From positions 15,408,814 through 15,472,813 of the forward strand of contig NC_080548.1 in NCBI RefSeq assembly GCF_028640845.1: DNA of 64,000 nt. Reading direction: 5' to 3'. A program made the translations under genes and the position numbers. Origin of the DNA: Ahaetulla prasina. Taxonomy: Eukaryota; Chordata; Lepidosauria; Squamata; Colubridae. The notes beneath the pieces were generated by a model, which was not told the origin of the DNA, did no database searches, and saw only the letters and a list, made by a program, of their open reading frames with translations. Each line of letters starts with the position of its first letter. Positions within the stretch are counted from its first letter, which is position 1. Shown here one piece after another: positions 46,116 to 56,006 of the stretch.

Positions 46116-46256
46116 GTTTCCCCCAAAATTCCCCCGAACTACTCAAAATTTCCGCTACTGGTTCTCCGAACTGCTCAAAATTTCCGCTACTGGTTCTCCG
46201 AACTGCTCAAAATTTCCGCTACTGGTTCTCCAGAACCTGTCCGAACCTGCTGGATT
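46116..46256. mobile_element. Family A MITE right end with a 32-bp unit in triplicate
   Basis: ACTCAAAATTTCCGCTACTGG plus TTCTCCGAACT repeats about three times (46136-46231), followed by GAACCTGCTGGATTTCACC. Other family A copies have one or two of these units. Confidence 0.85.
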
Positions 46257-46265
46257 TCACCTTTG

Positions 46266-46399
46266 TCCTGTTTTCCCCAAAATAAGACATCCCATTATAA
46301 TAAGCCCAATCGGGCTTTTGAGCACGTGGCAAAAAGGCCAGCGCTTATTTCAGGGTTCAAAAAAAGATAAGACAGGGTCTTATTTTCGGGGAAACACGG
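46266..46399. mobile_element. TA-type MITE, CGTGTTTCCCC ends
   Basis: CTGTTTTCCCCAAAATAAGA faces an inverted TCTTATTTTCGGGGAAACACG followed by TA (46400-46401). The interior has AAGCCCAATCGGGCTT, itself a small palindrome. The copy at 51210 shares the ends. Confidence 0.8.
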
Positions 46400-46401
46400 T
46401 A

Positions 46402-46885
46402 TTTAATCCACGCATGGATTAAAATTGCCAGTGAAGTGAAGACTCATTCAGCTGAATGATCTATTGAAGGTGTTTTGGTGATCCTTTCAAAGAAGCCCAG
46501 AAGTTCCTTATAGTGATTTCTATACTCCCCCTCCTATAAACTTGACACATTTGACTAAGAACACGGACTTGCGTATTATTTCCATGGCAACCTGCATAGG
46601 TCACTGGAAATATGCACACCCTGTCTCTCACTTGTTCTCTTTGCCTTGGAGAAGGTCACACCTGTCTAACCGGAGGGTGTTTGTAAGCAGAGCGTTACTA
46701 TGCTGGCGCAGTGACATAGGACACCTGCATAACTTTCGGCACCGTCCTTTCCTCACTTCTGTGTTCTTGCACGCATGCTATGTTTACATTAGCCTCCCCG
46801 AAGCCAACAGGATTCATGAGTTATCCTGGCCAGACAAACTACTTTGCTGATCAATTCATGAGATTGTGTTGATAGAGTTCTCACA
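46402..46885. other. No recognised element
   Basis: About 480 bp of apparently unique sequence. Confidence 0.4.
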
Positions 46886-46887
46886 TA

Positions 46888-47095
46888 CAGGTTGTCCTCG
46901 ACTTACAACCGTTCGTTAAGAGGCCACCCGAGGTTATAGCTGCACTGGAAGAAGTGGCTTATGACCAATCCTTGCACTTATGACTGTTGCCGCATCCCCA
47001 TAGTCACATGATCAAAATTTGGAGGCTTGGCAACCGCCATGTATTTACAAGAGTTGCAGCACCTTATCTCATACAGTAGTTTACTGTAGGTGTAC
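46888..47095. mobile_element. TA-flanked MITE (CAGGTAGTCCTC family), left part
   Basis: CAGGTTGTCCTCGACTTACAACC, then CATAGTCACATGATCAAAATT. The right terminus is missing. 47096-47350 shows nothing else. Confidence 0.75.
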
Positions 47096-47359
47096 AACCA
47101 AAGTCACATACAGCTTTTGAAAGGCGTGGCCTCCCAGAGACTTTCAAAGTTGTTATCGAGTTGTGTCAATGAAGCAACTTCAAAGTGACTTAATAAATAA
47201 GTGTGAGAAATGAGAAAGGACGGGTGAGTTACTAGATCAATTGTACCTTTAACTGCATTTAATGGAAATATGTGTCATCCGAATGAATCCAGCTTTTTGC
47301 CTGGCGCCATTTGTTAGAAATTGGAAATGTGCTATTATGTTAGATAGTAAGGATCAGAT

Positions 47360-47621
47360 CAGTGGTGAAATCCAAATTTTTTTACTACTGGTTCTGTGGG
47401 TGTGGCTTGGTGGGCGTGGTGTGGCTTGGTGGGCGTGGCTTGGTGGGCGTGGCAAGGGAAGGATACTGCAAAATCTCCATTCCCACTCTGGGGCCAGCCA
47501 GAGGTGGTGTTTGCTGGTTCTTTGAACTACTCAAAATTTCCACTACCGGTTCTCTGAACTGCTCACAATTTCCGCTACCGGTTCTCCAGAACCTGTCAGA
47601 ACCTGCTGGATTTCACCCCTG
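47360..47621. mobile_element. Family A hAT-type MITE, exact TSD
   Basis: It starts CAGTGGTGAAATCCAAATTT and ends GCTGGATTTCACCCCTG. An exact 8-bp duplication GATCAGAT lies at 47352-47359 and 47622-47629. It contains two copies of the ACTCAAAATTTCC unit. Confidence 0.96.
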
Positions 47622-47629
47622 GATCAGAT

Positions 47630-48250
47630 TCAAGACATGTGTAATCTATCCGTTTTTGAAAAGGCAATGTTTTCTGCTAATCAAAAATATGACACAATAT
47701 GTTTTCCTTTGGCACAGTTTTTGTGATATTTTACAACAACAATTGTTTTTTTTAATTGGAAATGTTTACATTTTATTTAATATGACCTAGAGATGAATGC
47801 CCTAGCTATAATTTTTTCCCCTCTTTTCTTGTTCATTTTTTAAAAAAAAACGTTTTCCTCCCCATTCCCACCCTCGTTTTTCCATTTCTGTGCCTGGATT
47901 CTGCTTTTTACACCTTCTCCTCCCCATTTTTCCATTTCTGTGCCTGGATTCTGCTTCTGCAAGAGAAGGCTCCAATGTTCGCTTGGGTGGCAGAGGGAAA
48001 CTCAAAGCGTTGGGGGCTTCAGAAGGGCAGAATGTGTTTCAAAATGTGCAGCTCCTGGCTCTAACAGTGAGTGAAACAGTCAAGTTGGCCACACCCACCA
48101 GGTCACATGACCACCAAGACATGCCCATGAAGCCATGCCCACAGAACTGGTAGCAAACAGTTTTACATTTCACCCCTGCCCCAAAGATTGTGTATCTTCA
48201 AATGTGCACAAGTACATTCTTGCATCTGTGCATTTTTTTTTTTATCCTAG
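47630..48250. other. No recognised gene
   Basis: About 620 bp. A 32-bp duplication with TTTTTCCATTTCTGTGCCTGG occurs at about 47877 and 47928. A family F/A-like right end (CCACACCCACCAGG...ACAGAACTGGTAGCAAACAG) lies at about 48088-48180. Confidence 0.5.
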
Positions 48251-48413
48251 CACATCAGGATTTAAGTCTACTTGCCAGCCTGTGGCGATCCCTTGCTTTC
48301 CCTGCCAATCACGACGTGAGATCGAAAGGCAGAAGATTGCTGAAGGAGATCGTCCTTTCCAAAGGGATCACTACTTAAATCACCTCCTGGACAGCCACCC
48401 AACCGTCATTTGA
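48251..48413 (+). CDS. Candidate terminal coding exon, unidentified
   Basis: A T-rich tract and TTTATCCTAG immediately precede an open stretch of about 53 codons with balanced composition ending in TGA. It includes CQPVAIPCFPCQ, RREIERQKIAEGDRPFQRDH and LNHLLDSHPTVI. It does not resemble any repeat family here and is not low-complexity. I do not recognise the protein, and no partner exon is visible. It could equally be a chance frame or the end of an unfamiliar mobile element. Confidence 0.3.
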
Positions 48414-48728
48414 CGAGCTGTCAAAAAACAACAACACAATTCTGCTGAGGAAGAGAAAAGCTGAGAACAGTCATCATAAAATTCTCCGACTTTCTGACAA
48501 TAAGCATTGACATAGTTGGGAGAGAGAAATTCAGGCTGCTAACATGTTGCGCAGGTAAAGTTGCGTAAGGGATGTTCATAGACCATCAGAGGTTGGGAAG
48601 GAAGTTGGAACTGCTCCATGCAATGAATCATTGTGCTTCTACAAGGTTTTTAACGAAAGACCTTCCCCAGCCCTACAAGGGAATTCCAAACTCTTTGCAG
48701 GTATATCTAATAATAATAATAACAACAG
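48414..48728. other. No recognised element
   Basis: About 315 bp following the candidate exon, with a short AAT run just before CR1 sequence. No clear polyadenylation signal was noticed. Confidence 0.4.
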
Positions 48729-49437
48729 AGTTGGAAGGGACCTTGGAGGCAGTGGTGGGATTCAAGTAATTTAACAACCGGTTCTCTGCCCTAATGATTT
48801 CTTCCAACAACCAGCTTGCCAAACTGCTCAGAAAGTTAACAACAGGTTCTCCCGAAGTGGTGCGAACTGGCTGAATCCCACCACTGCTTGGAGGCCTTCT
48901 AGTCCAACCCCCTGCCCAGGCAGGAAACCCTACACCATTTCAGACAAATGGTTATCCATCATTTTAAAAAAAATTTCCAGCGTTGGAGTATTCACAACTT
49001 CTGCAAGCAAATTGTTCCACTGATTAATTGTTCTAACTGTCAGGAAATTTCTCTTTAGTTCTAAGTTGCTTCTCTCCTTGGTTAGTTTCCATCCATTGCT
49101 TCTTGTTCTACCTCAGGTGCTTTGGAGAATAGCTTGACTCCCTCTTCTTTGTGGCAACCCCTGAGATATTGGAACACTGCCATCAAGGCCCCCCTAATCC
49201 TTCTTTTCATTAAACTAGACATACCGAGTTCCTGCAACCGTTCTTCGTATGTTTTAGCCTCCAGTCCTCTAATCATCTTTGTTGCTCTTCTCTGCACTCT
49301 TTCTAGAGTCTCAACATCCTTTTTACATCGTAGGGACCAAAACTGAATGCAATATTCCAAGTGTGGCCTTACCAAGGCATTATAAAGTGGTATTAACACT
49401 TCACGTGTTCTTGATTCTATCCCTCTGTTTATTTGGG
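48729..49437 (-). pseudogene. CR1 LINE, 5'-truncated, antisense
   Basis: The minus-strand frame 49477-49082 reads [35 protein letters not shown] and [17 protein letters not shown], the CR1 post-RT region. The reversed 3' tail AGAGTTGGAAGGGACCTTGG begins at 48729. A family C MITE interrupts it at 48750. It is closely similar to 11221-12055. Confidence 0.93.
48750..48886. mobile_element. Family C hAT-type MITE, exact TSD, in CR1 tail
   Basis: 137 bp from CAGTGGTGGGATTCAAGTAA to GGCTGAATCCCACCACTG. An exact 8-bp duplication CTTGGAGG lies at 48742-48749 and 48887-48894, within the CR1 tail word CCTTGGAGGCCTTC. Confidence 0.95.
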
Positions 49438-49568
49438 TTGTTGGCAGGACCCCCTCTCCCAAGTGGTTCCTACTCAATCCATTAGTTTAATTGTAATTTT
49501 TCTCGTGTAATGAAAATAATAAGTTTAATAATTATTTATTAAAGTCGTTTAATAAAAAGTTTAATAAG

Positions 49569-49702
49569 CCTGACTAGGTGGCTCAGTGGCTAAGACGCTG
49601 AGCTTGTCGATCAGAAAGCTCGGCAGTTCGGTGGTTCGAGTCCCTAGTACAGGTCTCCTGTGGACTAGATGACCTTAAAGGTCCCTTCCAACTCTGTTAC
49701 TG
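49569..49702 (+). mobile_element. Chimeric SINE: Sauria-like tRNA head with CR1-type tail
   Basis: The head GGTGGCTCAGTGGCTAAGAC and GAGCTTGTCGATCAGAAAG (A-box region about 49579-49590) with GGTTCGAGTCCC (B-box, 49633-49644) corresponds to the head of the Sauria SINE at 4506-4862. Instead of the Bov-B-like body it continues into GGACTAGATGACC and AAGGTCCCTTCCAACTCTG, the CR1 3' end. At about 134 bp it is short enough to be a complete SINE. Confidence 0.8.
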
Positions 49703-49938
49703 AAAAGAAGGACTAGGGGAGACATGATAGCAGTGTTCTAATATCTCAGGGGTTGCCACTCCAGGGGAAGGTTACTGCAAAATCCCCATTTCCTCCCGAT
49801 CAGCTGGGACTCGGGAGGCAGAGAATAGATGGGGGGGCAGGGCCAGTCAGAATTTTTACTAAGGGTTCTCCAAACCACTCAAAATTTCCGCTACCGGTTC
49901 TCCAGAACTGGTCAGAACCTGCCAAAACCCACCTCTAC
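49703..49938. mobile_element. CR1 fragment joined to a family A MITE right part
   Basis: 49708-49755 reads GGACTAGGGGAGACATGATAG, CR1 coding sequence. From 49757 CCAGGGGAAGGTTACTGCAA onward is family A, ending CAAAACCCACCTCT. The left half of the MITE is missing, so the joint is a rearrangement. Confidence 0.75.
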
Positions 49939-49956
49939 CCCACTTGCCCTCTGGAA

Positions 49957-50059
49957 CAGGGGTCTCCAACCTTGGTCCCTTTAAGAATTGTGGACTGGCT
50001 GAGGGACTCTCGGAGTTGAAGTCCACAAGTCTTAAAGGGACCAAGGTTGGAGATCCCTG
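49957..50059. mobile_element. Family B palindromic MITE, exact TSD
   Basis: From CAGGGGTCTCCAACCTTGG to CCAAGGTTGGAGATCCCTG. An exact 8-bp duplication CTCTGGAA lies at 49949-49956 and 50060-50067. The left arm is shorter by about 25 bp. Confidence 0.93.
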
Positions 50060-50145
50060 CTCTGGAACATCATATTCCCTGAGAAAAAGATGGACTCAAC
50101 CTTGCTGGTATTTTGCAAAGAGTTGAAGACACTGCAGAACCTGGG

Positions 50146-50148
<3 letters not shown>

Positions 50149-50228
<80 letters not shown>
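50149..50228. repeat. (GT)n(GA)n compound microsatellite
   Basis: About 21 GT units followed directly by about 19 GA units. Confidence 0.98.
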
Positions 50229-50232
<4 letters not shown>

Positions 50233-50620
50233 TAAATGGCCCATTGAGAGGTCTTTCTCAATTTGTATTGTTGGATTTATCACCAGTGACCACAGTAGGT
50301 TGTTGTTTTTCCCCCCCTAAAATTCTTTACTGAGATATTTTTAAATTGTTTTAATTCTGTAACTGAAGCTGAACAGCATTAGATGTGACACAGAAAGAAG
50401 TGCCTCTTCCCTATATCAGTGGGGCTAGAAAGATTCCCCTTCTTGCGGGTTTGATAGTGATATGCAAACTATTAAATATATTGTGCAAGACTGCCCACGA
50501 TGTGCGTTTTCCGATTCCCTGGAAGATCTTGCATGAAGCAACAGCAGAGGCGATCCCCTGGATAGCTGAATTGGTCATCAGGTTGCAGCTGAACCTTCTG
50601 TAGAATTTTTGTATACCGTC
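50229..50620. other. No recognised element
   Basis: About 390 bp of apparently unique sequence. Confidence 0.4.
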
Positions 50621-50625
50621 TTTTT

Positions 50626-51106
50626 CGGAGTATAAGACGCACCTTAGTTTTTGGAGAGGAAAAGAAGAAAAAAGCTGATTGGCAGGTGGATCGGCCTCCC
50701 AGAATACCCCCAATCAGCTGTTCCCAGAAGTGAATTTTAGCAACTTGTTCCTTGGTTGTGAGCTCTGTGCCTTGCCTTTTTTTTTTTTTTTTGCTTTTTT
50801 TTTTGTATCTCTGAAACTCTGTTTCAGAAAAAACTTTTATTTCTGCCTCTGAAAATCTCCAAAACAGAGCCTCAGAAAAAAGGACTTCTTTTCTGAAGCT
50901 TCATTTCTGATGCTTTTTTCAGCCTCTTTTTTGGCCGAATTAAAAAAGGCTTTTAAAAGTAAAAAAAACACCTCTGATGATCGAACAGCTCAGCTGGGCA
51001 TGGTGGTGGGGGAGGGATTTTTGCTACCGGTTCTCCAAACCACCTGCCGCCATCAGATCCCAACCAGATCGGGAGATCTGGTCCAAACCGGGAGCATTTC
51101 ACCCCT
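50626..51106. mobile_element. TA-type MITE left end joined to a family F right end
   Basis: TA then CCGTCTTTTTCGGAGTATAA at 50626 is the MITE type seen at 44186. From about 50930 the family F words (GGCTTTTAAAAG, CCTCTGATGATCG) lead to GGAGCATTTCACCCCTG at 51106, the family F terminus inverted. The other end of each is not seen. Confidence 0.65.
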
Positions 51107-51209
51107 GGAATGACCTAGGACTCTCCCTGGTCTATACCTTTTGAGTTGCAATAGCGAGGTGATGAAATGTGTGGGTGACTTGGGGGGCAAGAGAAAGAAA
51201 TGCTAACTA

Positions 51210-51446
51210 CTGTGTTTCCCTGAAAATAAGGCCCAAGTGAAAAATAAACCCTAGTATGATTTTTCTGAATGCTCTCGTAATATAAGCCCTACCCCCCAAA
51301 AATAAGCCCCAATTAAGATCCACAGCCAGACAGACACATTTAATACCGTATTTCCCAGAAAATAAGACCTAACCAGAAAACAAATCCTAATGCATCTTTT
51401 GGAGCAAAAATTAATATAAAACCCAGTCATTTTGGGGGAAACATGG
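51210..51446. mobile_element. TA-type MITE, CTGTGTTTCCC ends
   Basis: CTGTGTTTCCCTGAAAATAAG after TA (51208-51209) faces TTTTGGGGGAAACATGG before TA (51447-51448). A second internal left end (CCGTATTTCCCAGAAAATAAG after TA at about 51352) suggests one copy inside or beside another. Confidence 0.75.
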
Positions 51447-51469
51447 TAGGAATAGCAATAGCAACAGTA

Positions 51470-51685
51470 CTTAGACTAATATATCACCCATAGTGCTTTA
51501 CTGTACTCTCTGGGCAGTTTACAATGTCAACATATTGACCCCAATTATCTGGGTCCTCATTTTACTGACCTCAGAAGGACGGAGAGCTGAGTCAACCTTG
51601 AGCCGGTCAGGATCCAACTCCAGGCTGTGAGCAGAGTTTGCCTGCAATGCTGCATTCTAACCACTGCACCACCAGGAAACAAGAG
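51470..51685 (-). mobile_element. CORE/MIR-like SINE, antisense
   Basis: ATCTGGGTCCTCATTTTACTG, GAGCTGAGTCAACCTTGAG and CATTCTAACCACTGCACCACC are the reversed core and tRNA-like head of the SINE at 39627-39890. Confidence 0.85.
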
Positions 51686-51839
51686 AAAGGGCAAGTCCCC
51701 AAGGATTTAGCAGTCCTTAACTAGAAATTTAGGAGGTACCTGCTTTCATTGATCAGGCAGTTAAAAGTGGCGGCGGAAAATTTGTACTTTCAGTACTTAC
51801 AAGAATCGCTTAATGAGGAGACTTACAGTAAAGTAGAAT

Positions 51840-52330
51840 TAGCTCATGCAGTTGTGTTTCCAGTCTGGTTTACCTTGATGTCAGCCTTGGAAAGACTCCA
51901 GACAGAAAGCACACCCAGTTGAACTAATTCTTCTTTAATGGAAGCTTCCACGAAGAGAACTGTACAATTGTGAAAGTACACTTCTCTCCCATCATTTTTA
52001 CAGCCCCCCCCCAAAAAAACCTTAGGGAGGGTCCCTTCTGAAGCGTTTGCTACACCCACATTCCTTCTGCGGACTAAGCTGCCTCTGTCGGCCTTGCCAA
52101 GTAGACTAGACAGGAAACATGACCAGATTCTACTTTGTTGAAAGGTTACGTTAAGAGTCTTGCAAGTGTGAAAGTAAACTTCTCCAGATGTCACCTGTAC
52201 AGCCCAAGAATTGTAGGTCTCTTCTGAGCTTCTTTCTTCACCCGCTCTGCACCTACGGGCTATGCTGTCTTTTATCTGGCTATTCCCTAAGCAGCGTCTC
52301 TTCCTTCCATCTCCCAAAGAACTATATACA
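51840..52330. repeat. Two diverged units of about 190 bp in tandem, unknown
   Basis: GTGAAAGTACACTTCTC...TTTACAGCCC (about 51971-52008) recurs as GTGAAAGTAAACTTCTC...TGTACAGCCC (about 52168-52205). TTCTGAAG/TTCTGAGC and TTCTGCGG/CTCTGCAC blocks follow in the same order. A 166-codon minus-strand frame crosses both units but has no recognisable motif. Confidence 0.5.
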
Positions 52331-52772
52331 GCAGGGGTCTCCAACCTTGGTAACTTTAAGCCTGGAGGACTTCAACTCCCAGAAAGCCCCAGCCAGGCCA
52401 GCTTCGAGCTCAAAGTTTCCACTGTGAACCGAGACATTTGTTAAGTGAGTTTTGTCCCATTTCACGACCGTCCTTGCCGCAGTTGCTAAGTAAATCACTG
52501 CCGTTGTTCAGTTAGTAACACGGTTGTTAAGGGAATCTGGGTTCTCCCCGTGACTTTGCTTGTCAGAAGGTCACAAAAGCTGATCGCATGACCCCAAGAC
52601 ACTGCAACGGTTATAAATATGAGTCAGTTGTCAAGTAGCTGAATTTTGATCATGTGACTATGGGAATGCTGCAATGGTCATAAATGTGAAAAACGATTAT
52701 ACCGCTTTTTTCAGTGTCGTCGTAACTTTGAATGGCCACTAGATGAACTGTGGTAAGTCTAGGACTGCGTGT
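52331..52772. mobile_element. Family B left arm fused to a CAGGTAGTCCTC-family MITE
   Basis: 52331-52400 is CAGGGGTCTCCAACCTTGG through the first arm. The sequence then becomes GTGAACCGAGACATTTGTTAAG and AAGCTGATCGCATGACC, ending GTAAGTCTAGGACTGCGTGTA. The right arm of B and the left end of the second MITE are both missing. Confidence 0.75.
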
Positions 52773-53129
52773 ACCATTATATCCCTCTTATTCAGTTGGT
52801 CCCCTTGACTGTGGCTCTTCCTCTGTCTCCCAAGATCATTCCCAAATTACCATTACTGTACACATTCCCACAACTATTCCTGAAGTAGCATCTATTTTCC
52901 TTCACTAATCCTTACGCATCCTTATGCACGCCCTATGATCTGAGCGAGCACAAATTTTCTGTTCATAGAAAAGGGAGCAGTGACACCAATAATAATTGCA
53001 TCAGGTGCTCGTACAGACACCAGATCCTTCTGCATAAACTGGATAATCACTAGATGGCAGAAAAGAGCTAGAAAGTATTCCTTTGCTGCCATCTAGTGGC
53101 TAGATTTGGGAGGACCAGATTTATTTATG
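52773..53129. other. No recognised element
   Basis: About 360 bp. TAGATGGCAGAAAAGAGCTAG and TGCTGCCATCTAGTGGCTAG (about 53050-53105) form an imperfect inverted pair. Confidence 0.45.
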
Positions 53130-53390
53130 GTATTACTTTATACAGGACAGGACAATTTCAACCATAGCAACGAGTTGACTCGTAGGCTACCCATAGATGC
53201 AGTAATTTGATCAAAAATCAGATTTGTCTAACAACGTTATGGCTCATTTAACAACTGCAGTAATTCACTTAACAACCAAGGCAAAAAAGGTTAAAAAATC
53301 GAGTGTGACTCACTTAACATCCACCTTGCTTAGCGACAGAAATTCTGATCCCGGTTCTGATTGCAAGTTGAAGACTACCTGTATAGTCTT
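53130..53390. mobile_element. CAGGTAGTCCTC-family MITE, right part
   Basis: CTCATTTAACAACTGCAGTAA, ACTCACTTAACATCCACCTTG and TTGCAAGTTGAAGACTACCTG then TA follow the family order up to the right terminus. Confidence 0.75.
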
Positions 53391-53489
53391 TTATCCAAGT
53401 AAAACAGCTCATTTGAAAATGGCATGTGTCGATCTGATTGGAATGCCCTGTAGAGGTGATAAATATGAGTCCTTGGTGCTCTCTGACTT

Positions 53490-53686
53490 GTGATGCAATA
53501 CCCGGAAAAATACATCATACTTCACTTAATCCTCCAAGGAAAGATTAAAGGCAAACAAGATCCAGGCAGAAGAAGAACATCATGGCTTCACAATCTAAGG
53601 GACCAGTTTGGACAAAACTCAGCAGCACTTTTTCGTGTGACTGTTGATAAAAATAGGATTGCCAACGTGATCACCAATGTCTGATG
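53490..53686 (+). pseudogene. LINE ORF2 C-terminal end, clade uncertain
   Basis: The frame 53490-53684 reads LILQGKIKGKQDPGRRRTSW, LHNLRDQFG, ALFRVTVDKNRIANVI. This GK..G.R..GR....WL.(N/D)(L/I)R pattern followed by LFR....K/R is found at the end of several non-LTR retrotransposon ORF2 proteins (RTE-like among them). It runs directly into the purine microsatellite. I cannot assign the clade. Confidence 0.55.
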
Positions 53687-53696
53687 ATGGATATGG

Positions 53697-53868
53697 CAGG
53701 AGGAGGAGGAGGAGGAGGAAGAGGAGGAGGAGAGGAAGAGGAGGAGGAGGAGGAGGAGGAGACGAAGAAGAAGAAGAAGAAGAAGAAGAAGAAGAAGAAG
53801 AAGAAGAAGAAGAAGAAGAAGAAGAAGAAGAAGAAGAAGAAGAAGAAGAAGAAGAAGAAGAAGAAAGA
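53697..53868. repeat. (GGA)n/(GAA)n purine microsatellite
   Basis: GGA/GGAA units to about 53761, then about 36 GAA units. The poly-Glu, poly-Lys and poly-Ser frames are repeat translation. It resembles 23249-23453 in layout (GGA first, GAA second). Confidence 0.97.
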
Positions 53869-54106
53869 AGCTCCCTGAGCATTCTTATCTGCAGACATTT
53901 TGTTACCAGACTCGATAATTCAATCTGATCTATGAAGTATTCTGTTAAGGCTTCACAGCAAGTCAATAAAGGATTATTATGATCTAACAACTTCAACCAT
54001 CAAGTAAAGGTTCTTAGAGATGAAGGTGCTCAATACTGCCCAGGATTTCTTGTTCTGCAGGATTCAATCTGAGTCAGTTACGGGACCAGAATCAATTACT
54101 GGGACA

Positions 54107-54755
54107 TTCAGGAGTGGGAGACGTTCCCTGAAGATGGGCTCCAGCACACGTCTGAAAGTTTGGGAAACTAAACCTCTGGTCCCAGACCCTGCAACATTAT
54201 CCTGGGATCCTGGGAGGGGTGGGCTTCAAAAATTTTAGCAAGGGGTTCTCTGCCTGGTTGCTGGGTGGGTGTGGCCTTGGTGGGCTTGGCCTAGTTGGCC
54301 TCCTGCACCACCGGGGGGGGGAAGGGGGGGCTTTTTACCCTCCCCGGGCTCTGGAGGCTTTCCTCGAGCTTCTAGGAGAGCGGAAATGGCCTCTCCAGGC
54401 TCCAGAGACCCTCTGGAGGCCAGAAAGAGGCCCGTTTCCGGCCTTCCTGAACTTCCATTAGGCCCATTTTTCGCCCTCCACGAGCCTCTGTGCGTGCCCT
54501 GCACTAACCTGCATCCAAGACAGGCTGCGTGGGGACTCCTGGGAGGGGCAGGGTGGAGTGGGAGAGACCAGCCAGGAGTGGGATTTGGGGGTTCTCCGAA
54601 CTGCACAGAATCTTAGCTAGAGTTTCTCCTGAACCCCTGCGAACCCCCAGCAGCCCACCACTTCACTCAGGAGAGAAAGAAGGTCCCTGAAGATGGGCTC
54701 CAGCACACATCTGAAAAATAAACCTCTGGTCCTGGACCCTGCAACATTCCTGGGA
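54107..54755. mobile_element. Family G repeat between direct repeats of about 95 bp
   Basis: Family G spans about 54216-54660 (GGCTTCAAAAATTTTAGCAA to CCCCTGCGAACCCC). The left flank 54107-54206 and right flank about 54662-54755 both contain CCTGAAGATGGGCTCCAGCA and AAACCTCTGGTCC, then GACCCTGCAACATT, in the same order and orientation, with small gaps. Confidence 0.75.
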
Positions 54756-54782
54756 CACGTATATATTTGCCTACATTTGTAG

Positions 54783-54980
54783 CAGTGGTGGGTTTCTACC
54801 GGTTCGCCCCGGTTTGGACGAACAGGTAGAGGAGGTGGGTGGGAGGCTCCGCCCACCCACCCAAACGTCATCACGGACACTCTGCGCATGCGCAGAAGCG
54901 CCGCACATGAACAAAGTGTGCGCGCACACACACACACACAGTTTCAAACCAGTAGCAAAGGTAAGTGAAATCCACTACTG
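54783..54980. mobile_element. hAT-type MITE (family A-like ends), exact TSD
   Basis: It starts CAGTGGTGGGTTTCTACCGG and ends AAGTGAAATCCACTACTG. An exact 8-bp duplication ATTTGTAG lies at 54775-54782 and 54981-54988. The interior has CTGCGCATGCGCAG and a CA run. Confidence 0.94.
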
Positions 54981-54988
54981 ATTTGTAG

Positions 54989-55550
54989 GATTTGTTCTGT
55001 GCAAGGCTCTTGCACTTGTAGGGAAGCTAGCACTGGGGGTCTGATAAGCCTTTCCTGAAGGGAAATGGGGTGAAATGACATTTTTACAAGCTCGATGATT
55101 CCAAAGTCAAGCAAACATGCTGTTACCCTTTGACGTGTTGAGAGCAAACAGCCCAGGCAAAGAGCTATCCAGGGGCGTTAACTTTCCACAGTGTGCCTGC
55201 ATATCGTGCCCAGAAAGGGCACAGATTTCCAGCAGCCTCAGCAAGTTTCCACCGGATGGAATTTTTCCGGGGTCCTTGCTCCGCAAACATACCAACTCAC
55301 CTTGAACTCAGCTGTCAGGGCGCATTGCTAAGGAAAGAGCAGGGTGCTGAAATCTGGGAGATTGGGAAAGAGAAGCCCTCATGAAAGGAAGTTCTACCAG
55401 AAAAGATCAAGGTCCCGTATCAGTGAAGACTTAGTACCATCAGCGGCTCACATACCGCAACCAACCACAGTAGCATTTTAAACCTACTTAACCAGCCTTT
55501 ATGGAACACCCTAGAGTTGGAAAAAGCCAACAGAGCACACATGTGCAGGC
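54989..55550. other. No recognised element
   Basis: About 560 bp of apparently unique, moderately GC sequence. Short overlapping frames on both strands have no support. Confidence 0.4.
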
Positions 55551-56006
55551 CCATATTTTATCAACATTTTTAAAAATTGAATTATAAAGTATTATAGACT
55601 ACAAAATACAAAAGTAAATAGAAAAGCAGTGGGGGGGGGAAGCAAAGGAGGAAAGATAAGGAAAAAAAGAAAGAAAAAGAAGCATCGACTTCCGACTTTC
55701 TCTGTTACAGTAAAATAAGGCATTGACATCAAATCACAGCTTTTTGCTTTTTTCTCATAATAATATGAACAAGCCATTTCTATAAAGATCTATCAGTCTA
55801 ATCGGTAAAGCCCAAAGTCAAATTTTCAATCTTTTCCACATCAAGCATGAAGTTCAGAAGCGGTTTCCATGTGGAAACAAAAGGACTTAGATTCTTTTCT
55901 TTAATCAAAGTAGTCAATTTTGCCATTTCAATCAACTCCATCAGCTTCTGCAACCTTTCATCCAGAGTAGGAATCGATGTATCCTTCCATTTTTGTGTGT
56001 ACAATA

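Noticed and set aside
49579..49644. Functional tRNA gene
   Set aside because: A- and B-box-like words are present but there is no full cloverleaf; it is a SINE head joined to a CR1 tail.
53619..53996. Poly-Ser, poly-Glu and poly-Lys frames
   Set aside because: Translation of the GAA microsatellite in all frames.
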